The translations under genes were made by a program, and so were the position numbers. From contig JAQISU010000097.1 of assembly GCA_029339505.1 (NCBI GenBank), positions 3,874,501 through 3,938,500 of the forward strand: DNA of 64,000 nucleotides, in the 5' to 3' direction. Below, in pieces: positions 46,295 to 57,719 of the stretch (positions are counted from its first letter, which is position 1; every line of letters starts with the position of its first letter). This DNA is from Unio delphinus. Taxonomy: Eukaryota; Mollusca; Bivalvia; Unionida; Unionidae. The notes beneath the pieces are model-generated. The model did no database searches, was not told where the DNA came from, and was given only the letters and a program-made list of their open reading frames with translations.

Positions 46295-47772
46295 GAAAGA
46301 TACGCTATTGGTATGCAAAAATTGCAACAATGTCTTCTTATTGTGACAACCTAAAATTCGAAAGCAATTCAAGTCCCAATCAATATTATTTCATTATTCC
46401 AATATTCCCAATGGCTCTTTAACGTTTTACTTCGCACGCCGCATGCGCATCAGTTTTCACGACATATTTATTTACTTCTGTATTTTGTATGTCTCAGATA
46501 CCTAAACAAATCAAGTAATGGATTACCCGTCTCCCTAGATGACATTTTGTTCCGAATTATAATATCCATTATGTAATCCAGTATGGTAAAAACATGCTCT
46601 ATATTTAGTTGTTTTCATTTTCACTCCAGAATTTTGTGAGATATTTCAAACAGTTTTTAACGTGGCTTCACTTTATTTCTGAAATCAAAATGTCAGACAG
46701 CGGACTTATACACTAGTAATTAAATATGCGTCCAAGGAGAATAATTTCATATCATATTTTGCACAAACAAAGGGGAAGATGTTTCAGTTTAGTATGTCGC
46801 TTACAATGTTGCAATGCCCTTCAAAAAAATAAAGTTATTAACAAATTGCATTTGTTGGAAAGCTACAGCAGATCACATGGCTTATAAATTTAGAAGCTCA
46901 ACAAGTTATCGACGGAGATGATTCACTGAAAAACGGTAAAATAAACAATTTTTTACACTGTAAATGTTTTTTTGTGTAAATTTAGAAACATTTTTCATTT
47001 GTGAGAATGTTGTCAGCATTCAGGCGAGGGTTCGAGGCGTCCACGTGCGATGTTTTTAAGTGCCCCCACCCAGTTCTTCAGAGAACAGTTTTATGTTAGT
47101 ATTTTATTTTTCGTATCTTTTCTGAAACAGTTGGCTCTGTATTGTTCCATATAAAAGGATGACTCGACCAAATAAGTGAATCAAAGAGTTCGCAGGCGAA
47201 CCAAAGCGTTCGCCTAGGTGGTCATGCTTTAAGGAGCGATAAATTAGGCACACGTGGATTTTTAAGGTAGAAGGGCGCCAAAAATCATAGTTCGCCTAGG
47301 GCGTCGAAATTTTTGGGCAAGCCAGTCCCATGAATTGGGTAGCCCAAGGGCGCGATTTTAATATCCAACGTCACAAAATAAAAGCAAATTCGGGTTTTAA
47401 AAATGAACTCCTAATAAGCATTACATGTTTCCATGGAAACATTTCGGATATTCTGTAAGAGCATTTAAGATTTTGGGTTATCCGAATGAGCATTCAGCCT
47501 GGAGAAACTTTATCAATACTGAGAGAATATGGGAAATATAGATAAAATGAAGACATGATAAATATTATATTGAAATGAGAAGTGATTGTTAAAGCGAGGT
47601 GCCTGTTATGCGATATTGCAATTTTCTAGAAACTGACCTACCACATTTTGTTAGCAAACAGAGATTAGAGTTCTTGCTTACAACTCAGTTACGTAAGCGG
47701 CTCTAAATTCGTTCTAAAACTGCCAGATACACCAAAAATTTTAAGTAATTAAATCAAGATAACAATTATTGA
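45780..47772. other. Unassigned DNA with one (TC)n
   Basis: A TC run lies at 46254-46290. The part near 47180-47370 (TTCGCCTAGG twice, GGGCGCCAAAAAT, GGGCGTCGAAATTTTTGGGC) is GC-richer and looks like a decayed dispersed repeat, not classified. No gene found. Confidence 0.45.
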
Positions 47773-47900
47773 CAGGGGCGGATCCAGGAATATCATTTAT
47801 CGGAGGTGGGGGTATAAAAACGAGGAAAGGAATCTGAGGAATGGACCCCTGGTTGGGCCCAGTGGGCGAAGCTCCCGGAAACGTTTGCATTTAAACTGTA
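47773..47900 (+). mobile_element. Possible hAT-like end
   Basis: CAGGGGCGGATCCAGGAAT is a terminal sequence seen in widespread hAT elements of animals, and the following GGTGGGGGT and GGACCCCTGG resemble their interior. The matching inverted end was not found, so this is a one-ended fragment at best. Confidence 0.45.
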
Positions 47901-48860
47901 AACAAAACGCACTCGAGGAAACGTTCCGGTTGTTTCACGCTACGTTTTCTTTTGTTGGGGACGGAGGAGGTCAACCTGTCATCCGACCCATCTTTAAAAG
48001 TAATATTTGAATTTGATTGTGGAGGATTGTTTACCAAAAAGGGAAATCGAGCTAACATCCTGCAAAAACTACAGCTTTAGTGTCATTCGGAGAAATGAAT
48101 TAGAAAATCAGTTTTAATGTCACTCATGGTAACAAAGTTAAAGTGCAAGTGGTCGAAAAATTATTTCAAGAAAAGAGTAGACGACAAAACAGTAAAGTTG
48201 GGGTTTCTTTGTGTCCATTCCAGTGGCCAGAAATTGACCATGACTGTTTAATCCAATGACTAGTTCTATACTGTAGAAATGCCAATTAACTATTTGTGCA
48301 TTAAATTTGTTCAAGACATTGATGCATAATGCTTAGAAACAGAGGTATTTCAATTTATTTATCGATCGCTTCATCTACCGGTAATTATACATAGCTTTCT
48401 CATATTTGGACTTATTTGCAAAATGATCAGCTATTCGCTTTTGTATTATAATCCTTGGAGTACATCTGAGATTTATTTTGTGTGATGTGAAAGCTTTATT
48501 TATATATTTTTGCAAATGATTCTGACATATTCAGGTTCAGATATTCCTTTGGAACTATTTGCTGATCAATAACTGCTATGTTTATTTAATTACACCACAT
48601 TCTCGAAAGTATCTGGCAGTTGTAGTTTGGATTTTATCTCTGTCATTGGATCTATATATAAAGCAGAGTCTTTTAACACAATAAAGTACCGAAGAAAGAC
48701 CGACAGTGTTTGAAAAATTCAGATTGTATCTCTTATATGAAGGAAATAAAGTATTATATTATTTTCCGCCACGTAATATTCGTAGCTGGTGCTCAAATAA
48801 AGTCAGTCAGAGCAGATATATTGTGATTGAGTTTTCCGGTCCATTGACCGATCTGGCCGG
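47901..48860. other. Unassigned DNA
   Basis: No supported gene or repeat. Confidence 0.45.
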
Positions 48861-48881
48861 AAAGTAGACTTGTATTAGACA

Positions 48882-48981
48882 GGACTCAGTGAAGTCAACT
48901 TAGTCTTTTATTATATCAACTCATCGACTAAAATAGGATATTACTCAGTGAAGTCAACTTAGTCTTTTATTATATCAACGT
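48882..48981. repeat. Tandem duplication at the insertion site of the second LTR element
   Basis: Two copies of a unit of about 60 bp containing AGTGAAGTCAACTTAGTCTT and TATATCAAC. The first copy continues TCATCGACTAAAATAGG. The second is interrupted by the LTR element and continues at 54722 with TCATCGACTAAAATCGG, so the empty site is visible next door. Confidence 0.9.
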
Positions 48982-49794
48982 TGTTACGTGCTTAGGCTCG
49001 AATAAGCAGCAACACAGAAAGAGTGAAAACTAACAAGCTTGTATAACTTTAACAATGAATTTATTAAGTACAATTATTTAAATAAAACAACTGAACTTAC
49101 AGTTTTAGAGAATCAAATCCAACAAATATAGAATTCACAAAATAATCCACTAATAGAATTGCAAGTCCTAAAATATAAATGTTCTAATAGTTCCAGGTTC
49201 GAATCTTGACGATGTAATCCAAAATGGCTGACAATGTCACGTGGTACAGTTCTTGTTTTTAATCATCCAATTGAATATCATAAACATATCTCCTTTTTCC
49301 AGATAATTCTTCTTTTCCAACGAATTGACACAAAGTCCAAAATAATTAAACTCAAACAGATAATACACAACCAATAACTTACAATAAGCCCAAGATCTAC
49401 TAATGTCAGCTTCTAAAATACAGCTATATATATTGTAATTCCCTCGTAAACAAGAGGAATCACGTGAGTCTAGAAGGTCATGGAAAAGAAGCTACCTTCT
49501 TCAGGTCACATAATAATGAAATATTCTAGAAGGAAATCATTCACTTCCCACCCTCAATAAAAGTGTTGTCCTTGAAACTGACCAATAATTTTAGAGGCTT
49601 GTTGACAATGTCTAAAGTAAGGTCAGGATTTAGGTCAAACAAGCCAAGGTCAAAACTTGTTTACAATTAGAGAATCTAAGTCAGCCTGAACATTCTAGAA
49701 AAAAATCTCCCAATCAATTCATTTTAAAGGCAAAATAACAAATTTGGATTTAACATTTAAAAAAATAAATAAATTAAATCCAATAGCCGTAACA
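48982..49794 (-). repeat. 3' LTR of the second element
   Basis: About 813 bp. On minus a TATATATAG box lies near 49427-49437 and AATAAA lies about 110 bp before the 3' end. The adjacent minus-strand polypurine tract is GGGGGAAGG (49795-49803). Confidence 0.94.
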
Positions 49795-49896
49795 CCTTCC
49801 CCCATAAAATAAAAAGAAAGGTTTATATGATAAAACTTTCTTTTTATCACAAACCAATTTACATCTGAAATTAAAAATTATACAATATAATGAATT

Positions 49897-50535
49897 ATAC
49901 ACGGGAAAGAGCGTCTACAATTATTTTATCAAGAAATAGCCTCAAATTTTTAACTTGTCCATGTCCCACAAAATATCCTAGGAAAAACATACAAGCACAG
50001 CAGAACTCACTTTTAGACAAATTAATTGTCAAACATACATTAGTGAGTCTGTTAAAGAATTATCGAATTGTTGCTAGATGTTCTCTCCAGGTGTCGTTGT
50101 AGATGATGACGTCACAAATCTCTAGACCAGTGATGAACATTTTCATGAGACGTTGAAATGGACTTTCTTTATATTGGTAGAGTCCTTTTGGAGTCGCAAT
50201 ATTGAGTTTTCCTTTGCTTTTTCCGTAGTGGAATCTGCCAAAATCCTTTCAGAAGGTCAGAATTTAGTGACGTACTTGGTATTCCCGATTTTATCAATAG
50301 AATAGTCAATTCTTGTTAATGGGAATAAATCTGTTTTTGTCACTCTGTTCACCTTCCTATAATCAGTGCACATACGGAGAGTTTTATCTGGTTTAGGAAC
50401 AATTATGCATAGTGAACTCCAATTACTTTTACTGGGCTTGATAAAATCATTCTCCAGCAAATATTGAATTTCCTTTTTCAAATATTCCTGTTTGAGTGGA
50501 CTCGTCCTGCATGGAATTCTCAATCTCAACGTCAT
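49897..50535 (-). pseudogene. RT and RNase H remains of the second element
   Basis: RT reads well from 50535 (IQYLLENDFIKPSKSNWSS, PDKTLRMCTDYRKVNRVTK, LFPLTRIDY) to KGFWQIP near 50230, then breaks into several frames. The YxDD box is degraded to a YND-like form (about 50108). The last recognisable motif is DALSRV at 49897-49917, the end of Gypsy RNase H; most RNase H between is deleted. Its place just before the polypurine tract shows RT-RNase H is the last part of pol. Confidence 0.82.
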
Positions 50536-50866
50536 GAAAATTTTGTTTGTCCTTGTAAGAATATCTGGACATAAGTGCTCATATATTAATAACTTTCAGT
50601 TCATTTCTTTCTTGCACTTGCAACTGTGAAAGTTTGTGGTCTAGATTTTTTTACAATTTCTAAATTCCAACAATTCGTAGCTCCAATATCAGTCGAATCC
50701 TGATGACATTCCTTCACTAAGAGGGACTGGTACAACTAAATTAATTACATATTTAACATGGCTATCTCTTTCAATATACTGGTACTCCTATAATTAATTT
50801 AGATCCCAGGAGCACTAATACTATAACTTAATTCATTTTCTTCTTAACTTTGTAAGGGCCTTAATA

Positions 50867-53062
50867 TCAAATCTGAAGAAAAGTAAGAAGAATGAACAAG
50901 AGTAACACAACTCCATTATCATACTCAAAAGTTCTCTCCCTTTTAGTTCTATCAAACCTTAGTTTCATTTTTAACTTTAATTGATTACTTGACTTGGTCT
51001 TGGGTAGGGAATCCACACAATCTACCATAATTCCACTGAATGTTTCATCAAACGTAGGAATAGGTTGCAGATGAGCCTTACGTATCTTCTGATTGGGTTT
51101 TCCTACCATTTGACAAGCATGACAAGATCTACAATATTTGGCAACATCACTTTTGATTTTTGGCCAATAGAAGTTAGTCAAGATCTTGTGATACATTTTA
51201 TTAATCTCTAAATGACCAGCCAAAGGAGTTTCATGGGCCAGATTAAGTATTTCCTGTCTGTAAGGTTTTGGAACTACTATTTGATAGTTCACTGACCATT
51301 TATCACCAGCAGGTACCTCGGGAGATCTCCATTTTCTCATAAGAATTCCATTTTTAATGAAATAACAGACAGGAACTTCAATAACTTCAGTCTCATTTAT
51401 GACCCTTTGAAACAAACAGGAGATCTCAGGATCTTTTTCCTGTTCAACGACAAGTGACTGTCGTTTATCACCCTGATTAAGAGAATGAGTTATAAAAAGA
51501 TGATCACTATGATCAATACCTTCTGATGGATCTAAACTAAGAGTAAACGTGATCTCATCAAAACCCTGACCTATACAAGTGCCAGTTGAAGGAATGCTGC
51601 ATTCTGTAACATCACTCTCAAAATCATCACCCTGATTAAAATAAAGAGAATGAGTTGTCAAAAGAGGATCACTATGATCAATACTTTCTGATTGATCTAA
51701 ACCAAGAGTAAAAGTGACCTCATCAAAAACCTGACCTTTACAAGCGTCAGTTGAAGGAATACTGACTTTTTCAACATAAGCCTGACCCACACAGGTATCA
51801 GATAATGGAAAACTGCCCTCAACAACATAAGCCTGTCCCATGCATATGTCAACGAAGGGAATACTGCCCTTTTCAACTTCATTCTCAAGAGCTTTCTTTG
51901 CCATAGCTCTAGTAACTGTACAAGCTTGAAATATATCAGGGATTTCTTTTTCAATTGGATCAACTTTCTGATCCAAATTAGGCTTGTCAGTTACAAGTGG
52001 ATTAACCACAACCTTGTCTCCAGCTAAGTCGTTGCCTAGCAATAAATCTATTCCCTCTACGGGCAAAACCGAGACTGCTCCGATTGTCACAGGTCCTGAC
52101 ACTAAGTCTGATGACAAATTTACACAATGGAGAGGAACATTAACAAAGCAGCACTCCAACCCATGAATAAGAACACTTTCATTAGAAGAAGACTTCTCAG
52201 ATAAAGGCAAAGTACCTGATAATAAAAGACTCTGAGAGGCTCCTGTGTCCCTTAAAATTTTAATAGGGGTGGGATTGGCTGAATCACCGAAGAGTGACAT
52301 AGAACCTTTCGATATGAATGGTTCATAATTCTCCATATCACAATCGGACTGGGATTTATTAGACCCAACAAATGTATTGCTTTCAATACATGACTGTGAC
52401 CTTGACCTCCTGTAAATAAGAGCATTTGGAACAGGCCTGTCTTGATTCTGATGCCTTTTTTTCAATTTGTAGCAATCAGAAATAACGTGTCCTTTTTTCT
52501 TGCAAAAGTTACACGTCGGAAGAGACAAGGATCTAGAATCAAACTTCTCTGAAGTCTGATTTTTGAAAGTTGTGTTAGTTTGAGTTTTAGAAGGGCTTGA
52601 ATTAGGTGGAAATTCTTTTCTGCCAGTAAATTGTTGAGTAGAAGTCTTGTTAACAAAAGGAACTTTATGTGTCAAAGAATATTCGTCAGCAGCTCGAGCA
52701 GCATTTTCCAAGGTTTCAATCTGATGCTCCTCAAGATAAGTTTTAACATCACTATAGACACAGTTTTTGAACTCTTCAATTAATATAATTTGCTTGAGAT
52801 TTTGATAATCTTGCTCAACTTTCTTGGCTAAACACCATCTATCAAACAACTGCTCTTTTTGTCTAGCAAATTCGACATGAGTTTGTCCAGCTTCTTTTCT
52901 GTAATTTCTAAATTTTTGCCTATAAGCTTCAGGAACTAACTCGTAACCTCTTAAAATGCATTCTTTAGCTACGTCATAATCACCACTTTGCTGAACAGAC
53001 AGTGAAGTGTAAATCTCACTAGCCTTACCAGTAATTACACATTGTAGTAACTGAGTCCAATT
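50867..53062 (-). pseudogene. Gag C-terminus, protease and integrase of the second element
   Basis: A TAG at 53060-53062 breaks the frame after LKWPR; downstream it is open to 50867. Between 52960 and 52640 lies a SCAN-like capsid segment: VPEAYRQKFRNYRKEAGQTH, FARQKEQLFDRWC, IILIEEFKNCV, TLENAARAADEYS. Counting from Met at 52849, the CCHC knuckle is at 113-126 and the protease DTGAS at 201-205. A Gly/Thr-rich linker follows with three copies of a TCxGQ-type motif (about 330-430). The integrase HHCC finger lies at about 545-590 (HLEINKMYHKIL...CRSCHAC). After MVDCVDSLPKTKS the catalytic core is missing and the text jumps to the C-terminal tail (KLRFDRTKRERTF). Confidence 0.88.
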
Positions 53063-53802
53063 CTATCTTGGCCACTTTAAATTTTCTGCAACTTTTTCAA
53101 AAAGAATAAAATATTTGTCTACTTCTTTTTCTTTGAAAGGGGGCACTAATCTAATATTCCTTGTTAAATCAAAATTTTGATTTGAAGTATGATGATGATT
53201 CCCACTTGCCAGCTCCATTTCTTTCATTCTAATTTCATATTGTAATTGTTTTTCCTTCTCCCTTTCCTGTCTCTCTCTCTCTCTCTCTCTCCTCTTTTTC
53301 AAATTGTAATTGTCTTTCTTTATCCCTTTCTTGAAATTCCAGTTTCTTAAACTCTAATTCAGATTGTAATTGTCTTTCTTTCTCCCTTTCTTGTCTCTCT
53401 CTCTCTCTCCTCTTTTTCTCTATCAATCAGCATCTGCTCTTTTTGTAATTCAATTTGTTTCTCTTTCTCCTCTCTCTCATATTGTAATTGCTTTTCTCTC
53501 TCCCTTTCCTGAAATTCTAGCTTCTTCAACTCTAATTCCATCTTGAATTTTAATTATAATTCCTTCAGTTTAATGTCAGAGTCTGGTGTAGACTTACTAA
53601 CTGGAATCAAAGCACTTTGTTCAAAAACATCCTGTTCTACCAAATACTGGACCAAAATCTTTTTGATATCTTGTTTCGTTAAAGAAGCCTTCACTTCAGA
53701 AAGATCGTATTTTCTGGCAAGTTGAACCAACTCGTCTTTTTTGAAAAGATCTAATTGCTCCTGGGTAGGATTAGAAAGAAATATTTCTACCTTAGATGTC
53801 AT
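53063..53802 (-). pseudogene. Gag N-terminus of the second element
   Basis: Starts at Met 53802 with MTSKVEIFLSNPTQEQLDLF, a helical N-terminal segment, then a long Glu/Arg/Lys/Gln-rich coiled coil made of tandem repeats of (E/K)REREKQLQ-type units (53560-53230). Frameshifts occur inside the CT-rich repeats (53268-53292, 53394-53412). The coiled coil is followed by FDLTRNIRLVPPFKEKEVDK and the TAG at 53060. The first element also has a coiled coil at the start of gag. Confidence 0.85.
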
Positions 53803-53909
53803 TTTGATACAAGCGTGTTAGCCTCACTAAAGATATAAAATTCTCAAAAACTAGGGGAAATTCAAATTTATCTCAAATCTCAATCCCGAGACGATAGCCA
53901 CCAATTCTA

Positions 53910-54721
53910 TGTTACGTGCTTAGGCTCGAATAAGCAGCAACACAGAAAGGGTGAAAACTAACAAGCTTGTATAACTTTAACAATGAATTTATTAAGTACA
54001 ATTATTTAAATAAAACAAATGAACTTACAGTTTTAGAGAATCAAATCCAACAAATATAGAATTCACAAAATAATTCACTAATAGAATTGCAAGTCCTAAA
54101 ATATAAATGTTCTAATAGTTCCAGGTTCGAATCTTGACGATGTAATCCAAAATGGCTGACAATGTCACGTGGTACAGTTCTTGTTTTAATCATCCAATTG
54201 AATATCATAAACATATGTCCTTTTTCCAGATAATTCTTCTTTTCCAACGAATTGACACAAAGTCCAAAATAATTAAACTCAAACAGATAATACACAACCA
54301 ATAACTTACAATAAGCCCAAGATCTACTAATGTCAGCTTCTAAAATACAGCTATATATATTGTAATTCCCTCGTAAACAAGAGGAATCATGTGAGTCTAG
54401 AAGGTCATGGAAAAGAAGCTACCTTCTTCAGGTCACATAATAATGAAATATTCTAGAAGGAAATCATTCACTTCCCACCCTCAATAAAAGTGTTGTCCTT
54501 GAAATTGACCAATAATTTTAGAGGCTTGTTGACAATGTCTAAAGTAAGGTCAGGATTTAGGTCAAACAAGCCAAGGTCAAAACTTGTTTACAATTAGAGA
54601 ATCTAAGTCAGCCTGAACATTCTAGAAACAAATCTCCCAATCAATTCATTTTAAAGGCAAAATAACAAATTTGGATTTAACATTTTAAAAAATAAATAAA
54701 TTAAATCCAATAGCCGTAACA
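53910..54721 (-). repeat. 5' LTR of the second element
   Basis: 812 bp, same as 48982-49794 apart from scattered substitutions and 1-bp indels. The minus-strand sequence just inside (complement of about 53890-53905) is TGGTGGCTATCGTC, a plausible primer binding site starting with TGG; the tRNA is not identified. Confidence 0.94.
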
Positions 54722-54889
54722 ACGTCATCGACTAAAATCGGATAATAGTCGTATATAAGATACAACTTGCAGAATTCTAGTATAATGTCATATGCGCGTA
54801 ACGTAATCTCAAACTAGGGTTGTACTGTTAAAATATAAATCGATTACAAATGAGTTTTTAATTATTAGACATTTTTATGAATTTGAACG

Positions 54890-55525
54890 TAGTTCACTAT
54901 TCATAAAAACTGATACGATTGCTCAGTATTCCATAAAAACTGGTACGGTAGATCAGTATTCCATAAAAACTAATACGGTAGTTCACTATTACATAACACT
55001 AATACAGTAGCTCAGTATTCCATAAAAACTAATACGATTGCTCAGTATTCCATAAAAACTAATACGATTGCTCAATATTCCATTAAAACTGATACGGTAG
55101 TTCAGTATTCCATAAAAACTAATACTGTAGTTCACTATTCCATAAAAAGATACGATTACTCACTATTCCATAAAAACTGATACGGTAGTTCACTATTACA
55201 TAAAACCTGATACGGTAGCTCAGTATTTTATCAAAACTGATACGGTAAATCAGTGTTTCATCTAAACGGATACCGTAGCTCAGTATTTTATAGAAACGGA
55301 TACGGTAATTCACTATTCCATCAATACTGATACGATTGCTCAGTATTCCATCAATACTGATACGATTGCTCAGTATTCCATCAATACTGATACGGTAGAT
55401 CAGTATTCCATCAATACTGATACGGTTGCTCAGTATTCCATAAAAACTGATACGATTGCTCAGTATTCCATCAATACTGATACGGTATATCAGTATTCCA
55501 TCAATACTGATACGGTAGATCAGTA
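54890..55525. repeat. 30-bp minisatellite
   Basis: About 21 copies of a unit with CAGTATTCCAT and ACTGATACGGTAG. Variants ATTGCT/GTAGAT/GTAGTT and AAAAACTGA/CAATACTGA are mixed, with the CAATACTGA type clustered at the right. Confidence 0.94.
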
Positions 55526-55529
55526 CGCG

Positions 55530-55934
55530 AAGCATTATCCACATTTAATACCCTTGATAAAAAATGAAATTATTTTCACAAAACAGTCATCACAACCTAA
55601 ATGCACATCTTAATATGTTTATTTCTTTTCTACAAAATGTACACTAAATATCAAAACAATCTATCAAGAACTAAGACTTAGTATGTCTTATGCGTTCACG
55701 TTATATGAACAAACAAAACTAAAAACTCCATTCCGTGTGTTTAATGCTCATAGTTCCAATATTAAGAAACATCTGCTGTTTAGTTGAGCGATGTCATTGT
55801 CTTTCAATGGTCTTTAATTGGACAAAAGTTAAAGAATCCTTTGAAAACTCGTGTACTTGGACTATTATCGTTTGGTAACTCGTGTTTCATCGGGGATATA
55901 AGCCACCGGAACTTGTGATCTCTACTTACGACGT
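55530..55934. other. Unassigned spacer
   Basis: No supported feature. Confidence 0.5.
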
Positions 55935-55936
55935 CT

Positions 55937-56588
55937 AAGGGGGCAGGGTCCAGTTTGTATGTACAAATTTAATGTCGCATGCACCTGCCTAATATAAAAA
56001 TTCATTAAAAATATAATATGCGAGTGAGGTCAAAAAGGTACATATTTCTGGATAGGTATTATGTAGCGCAACATAATCATATCACACACCTGACCTGACA
56101 AGTCTACTGAAGTTCTTAGAATAAAATGTTTATGTACCCCAACCCCTATTTTATACATGCATTTTTCACATCCGAAGGCCATTTTTGACAGCATGTTGTG
56201 CTCACAGTGCAAACGCAAGGCCTTTTCCTAGATGAAAATTTTGAAAAACATTGTCTACTAAATAGCTTGATGCAATTCATAATAGTTGTCATCCATGCCG
56301 TTTTTGAGATATTCTACTTGCCTTGAACCCACGTGTCTACTGCTATGGGAGGCTAGCTCTTCTTCCTAGCCGACTATTGGTATTTCACAATCAACATACT
56401 GCAGAGTAACTATGGAAAGTGTACATGTCTGGCATCAATTTCAAGAACAACACAAGCCTGAAACACCTGGTTCACAAATTTATCCATATCTTTAATTATT
56501 ACACAATAGTAGCTCAAAAACTCACACCATACCCTTAAGTTAAGAAATTTGCCAGGGGCCAATTTACGAAACTGGACCCTGCCACCTA
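55937..56588. mobile_element. Possible DNA transposon remnant with 20-bp inverted repeats
   Basis: GGCAGGGTCCAGTTT at the left and its exact complement at the right (AAACTGGACCCTGCC, 56569-56583) belong to inverted ends that match at 18 of 20 positions. TA dinucleotides border both ends, compatible with a mariner/Tc1-type duplication. A 107-codon minus frame (56410-56733) crosses the right end and is not convincing. Confidence 0.6.
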
Positions 56589-56589
56589 A

Positions 56590-57430
56590 ATGAATTCTCC
56601 AGCTAATTAAGTTGAACGAGAATATCGTACAAGCAAACGTGAATTCATGCCTTCGGCAGAATTCTATTTGGTATAACGGTACCAATTGCGCAAGTCCAGG
56701 TGGGTGGAGTTTAAGGTGAAGGGAACCATGCATTCAGAAATAAACAACAACACTAGCTATGATTGGTGGATTATGTAAATGTTGTACTTTCTGTAAGGTT
56801 TAAGAAAAAGTTTAACCTCTTGGCAACATGTGAATTTATGCTAATTCCTATATAGATCATATTTTGTATTTTTTATGATTTTTTGAAAATGTGATACACA
56901 TGACTGAAAATAAGTATGTTGTGACTAGATAACTGATACCCCTGTCTAGATCCGGCAGAGTTGTCTCTCTTATATGCAATGGCGTACCTGGTTTTGTCAT
57001 TGTCAAATTGACAATCTAGTATTGTTCTCTATGACAGTGTGTGACATGCATGCTGAAATAGGATAGAAAGTATATTTATTTCACAAAACATTAGCATTGA
57101 GGTCAATGGAAAAAAACAATTGGTACCATGATACCATTTCAACTCATCTTTGTACAATCTCATAGCTCGATTTCTTCCATCCACTCTTCTCGACAGAGAT
57201 TCCCTCACTGATTTTCTAAAATGTATTGCTTGGAAATGAGTTATGATTCTCTTTAAGAAGCAAGAAAATCGCTCAAAGTATATATTAATATACGTCTTAT
57301 AATAGTGCTGTTAATTTTTGGTAGGGTTCTGTTAATTAGACATTTTTCTTTTGTCTCTTTGCCCTGATAGTTATGCCGATCCATTACCTAATGGAGAAGT
57401 GTAATCATTTCTTGAAGATATTCGTAGTGA
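56590..57430. other. Unassigned DNA
   Basis: No supported gene or repeat. Confidence 0.45.
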
Positions 57431-57434
57431 AAGA

Positions 57435-57612
57435 TAAAACTGTTACTAATAACTGTCAACAACTTCCGGTTAATGAAGATTATGATTCACAAAATAAATC
57501 GTGTTCAACTTCTACGATGATGTTGATGTACATAATAAACCGTCACCAGCTTCCGGTTAATGAGGCTGGTAATGTACAATACAAACCATCACGAATTTAC
57601 GATTAAGGAAGA
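57435..57612. repeat. Degenerate 60-70-bp tandem repeat
   Basis: Three eroded copies around CTTCCGGTTAATGA and CAATACAAACC/CAAAATAAATC. Confidence 0.65.
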
Positions 57613-57719
57613 TTGGGATCAAAACTTGATATGCCAGAATAAAATTAGAATTTCAACTCATAGTAGAACAACTTGTTACATGCCTCGTTACATTATCATT
57701 AGCTTTTTTCATTACTCCC

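Larger units (their letters stand above)
48982..54721 (-). mobile_element. Second Gmr1-like LTR retrotransposon, minus strand
   Basis: Roughly 812-bp LTRs (TGTTACG...GTAACA) flank a 4.1-kb interior, with a 4-bp target duplication ACGT at 48978-48981 and 54722-54725. The LTRs differ at about nine positions by eye, more than in the first element. The interior, read on minus, has gag with coiled coil and SCAN-like segment, CCHC knuckle, protease, integrase zinc finger, integrase C-terminal tail, RT and a final RNase H scrap. Integrase precedes RT, as in the Gmr1 group. Large internal deletions remove the integrase core and most of RNase H. Confidence 0.95.

Noticed and set aside
56410..56733. 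107-codon minus-strand gene
   Set aside because: No recognisable domain, and the frame crosses the end of a probable transposon remnant.
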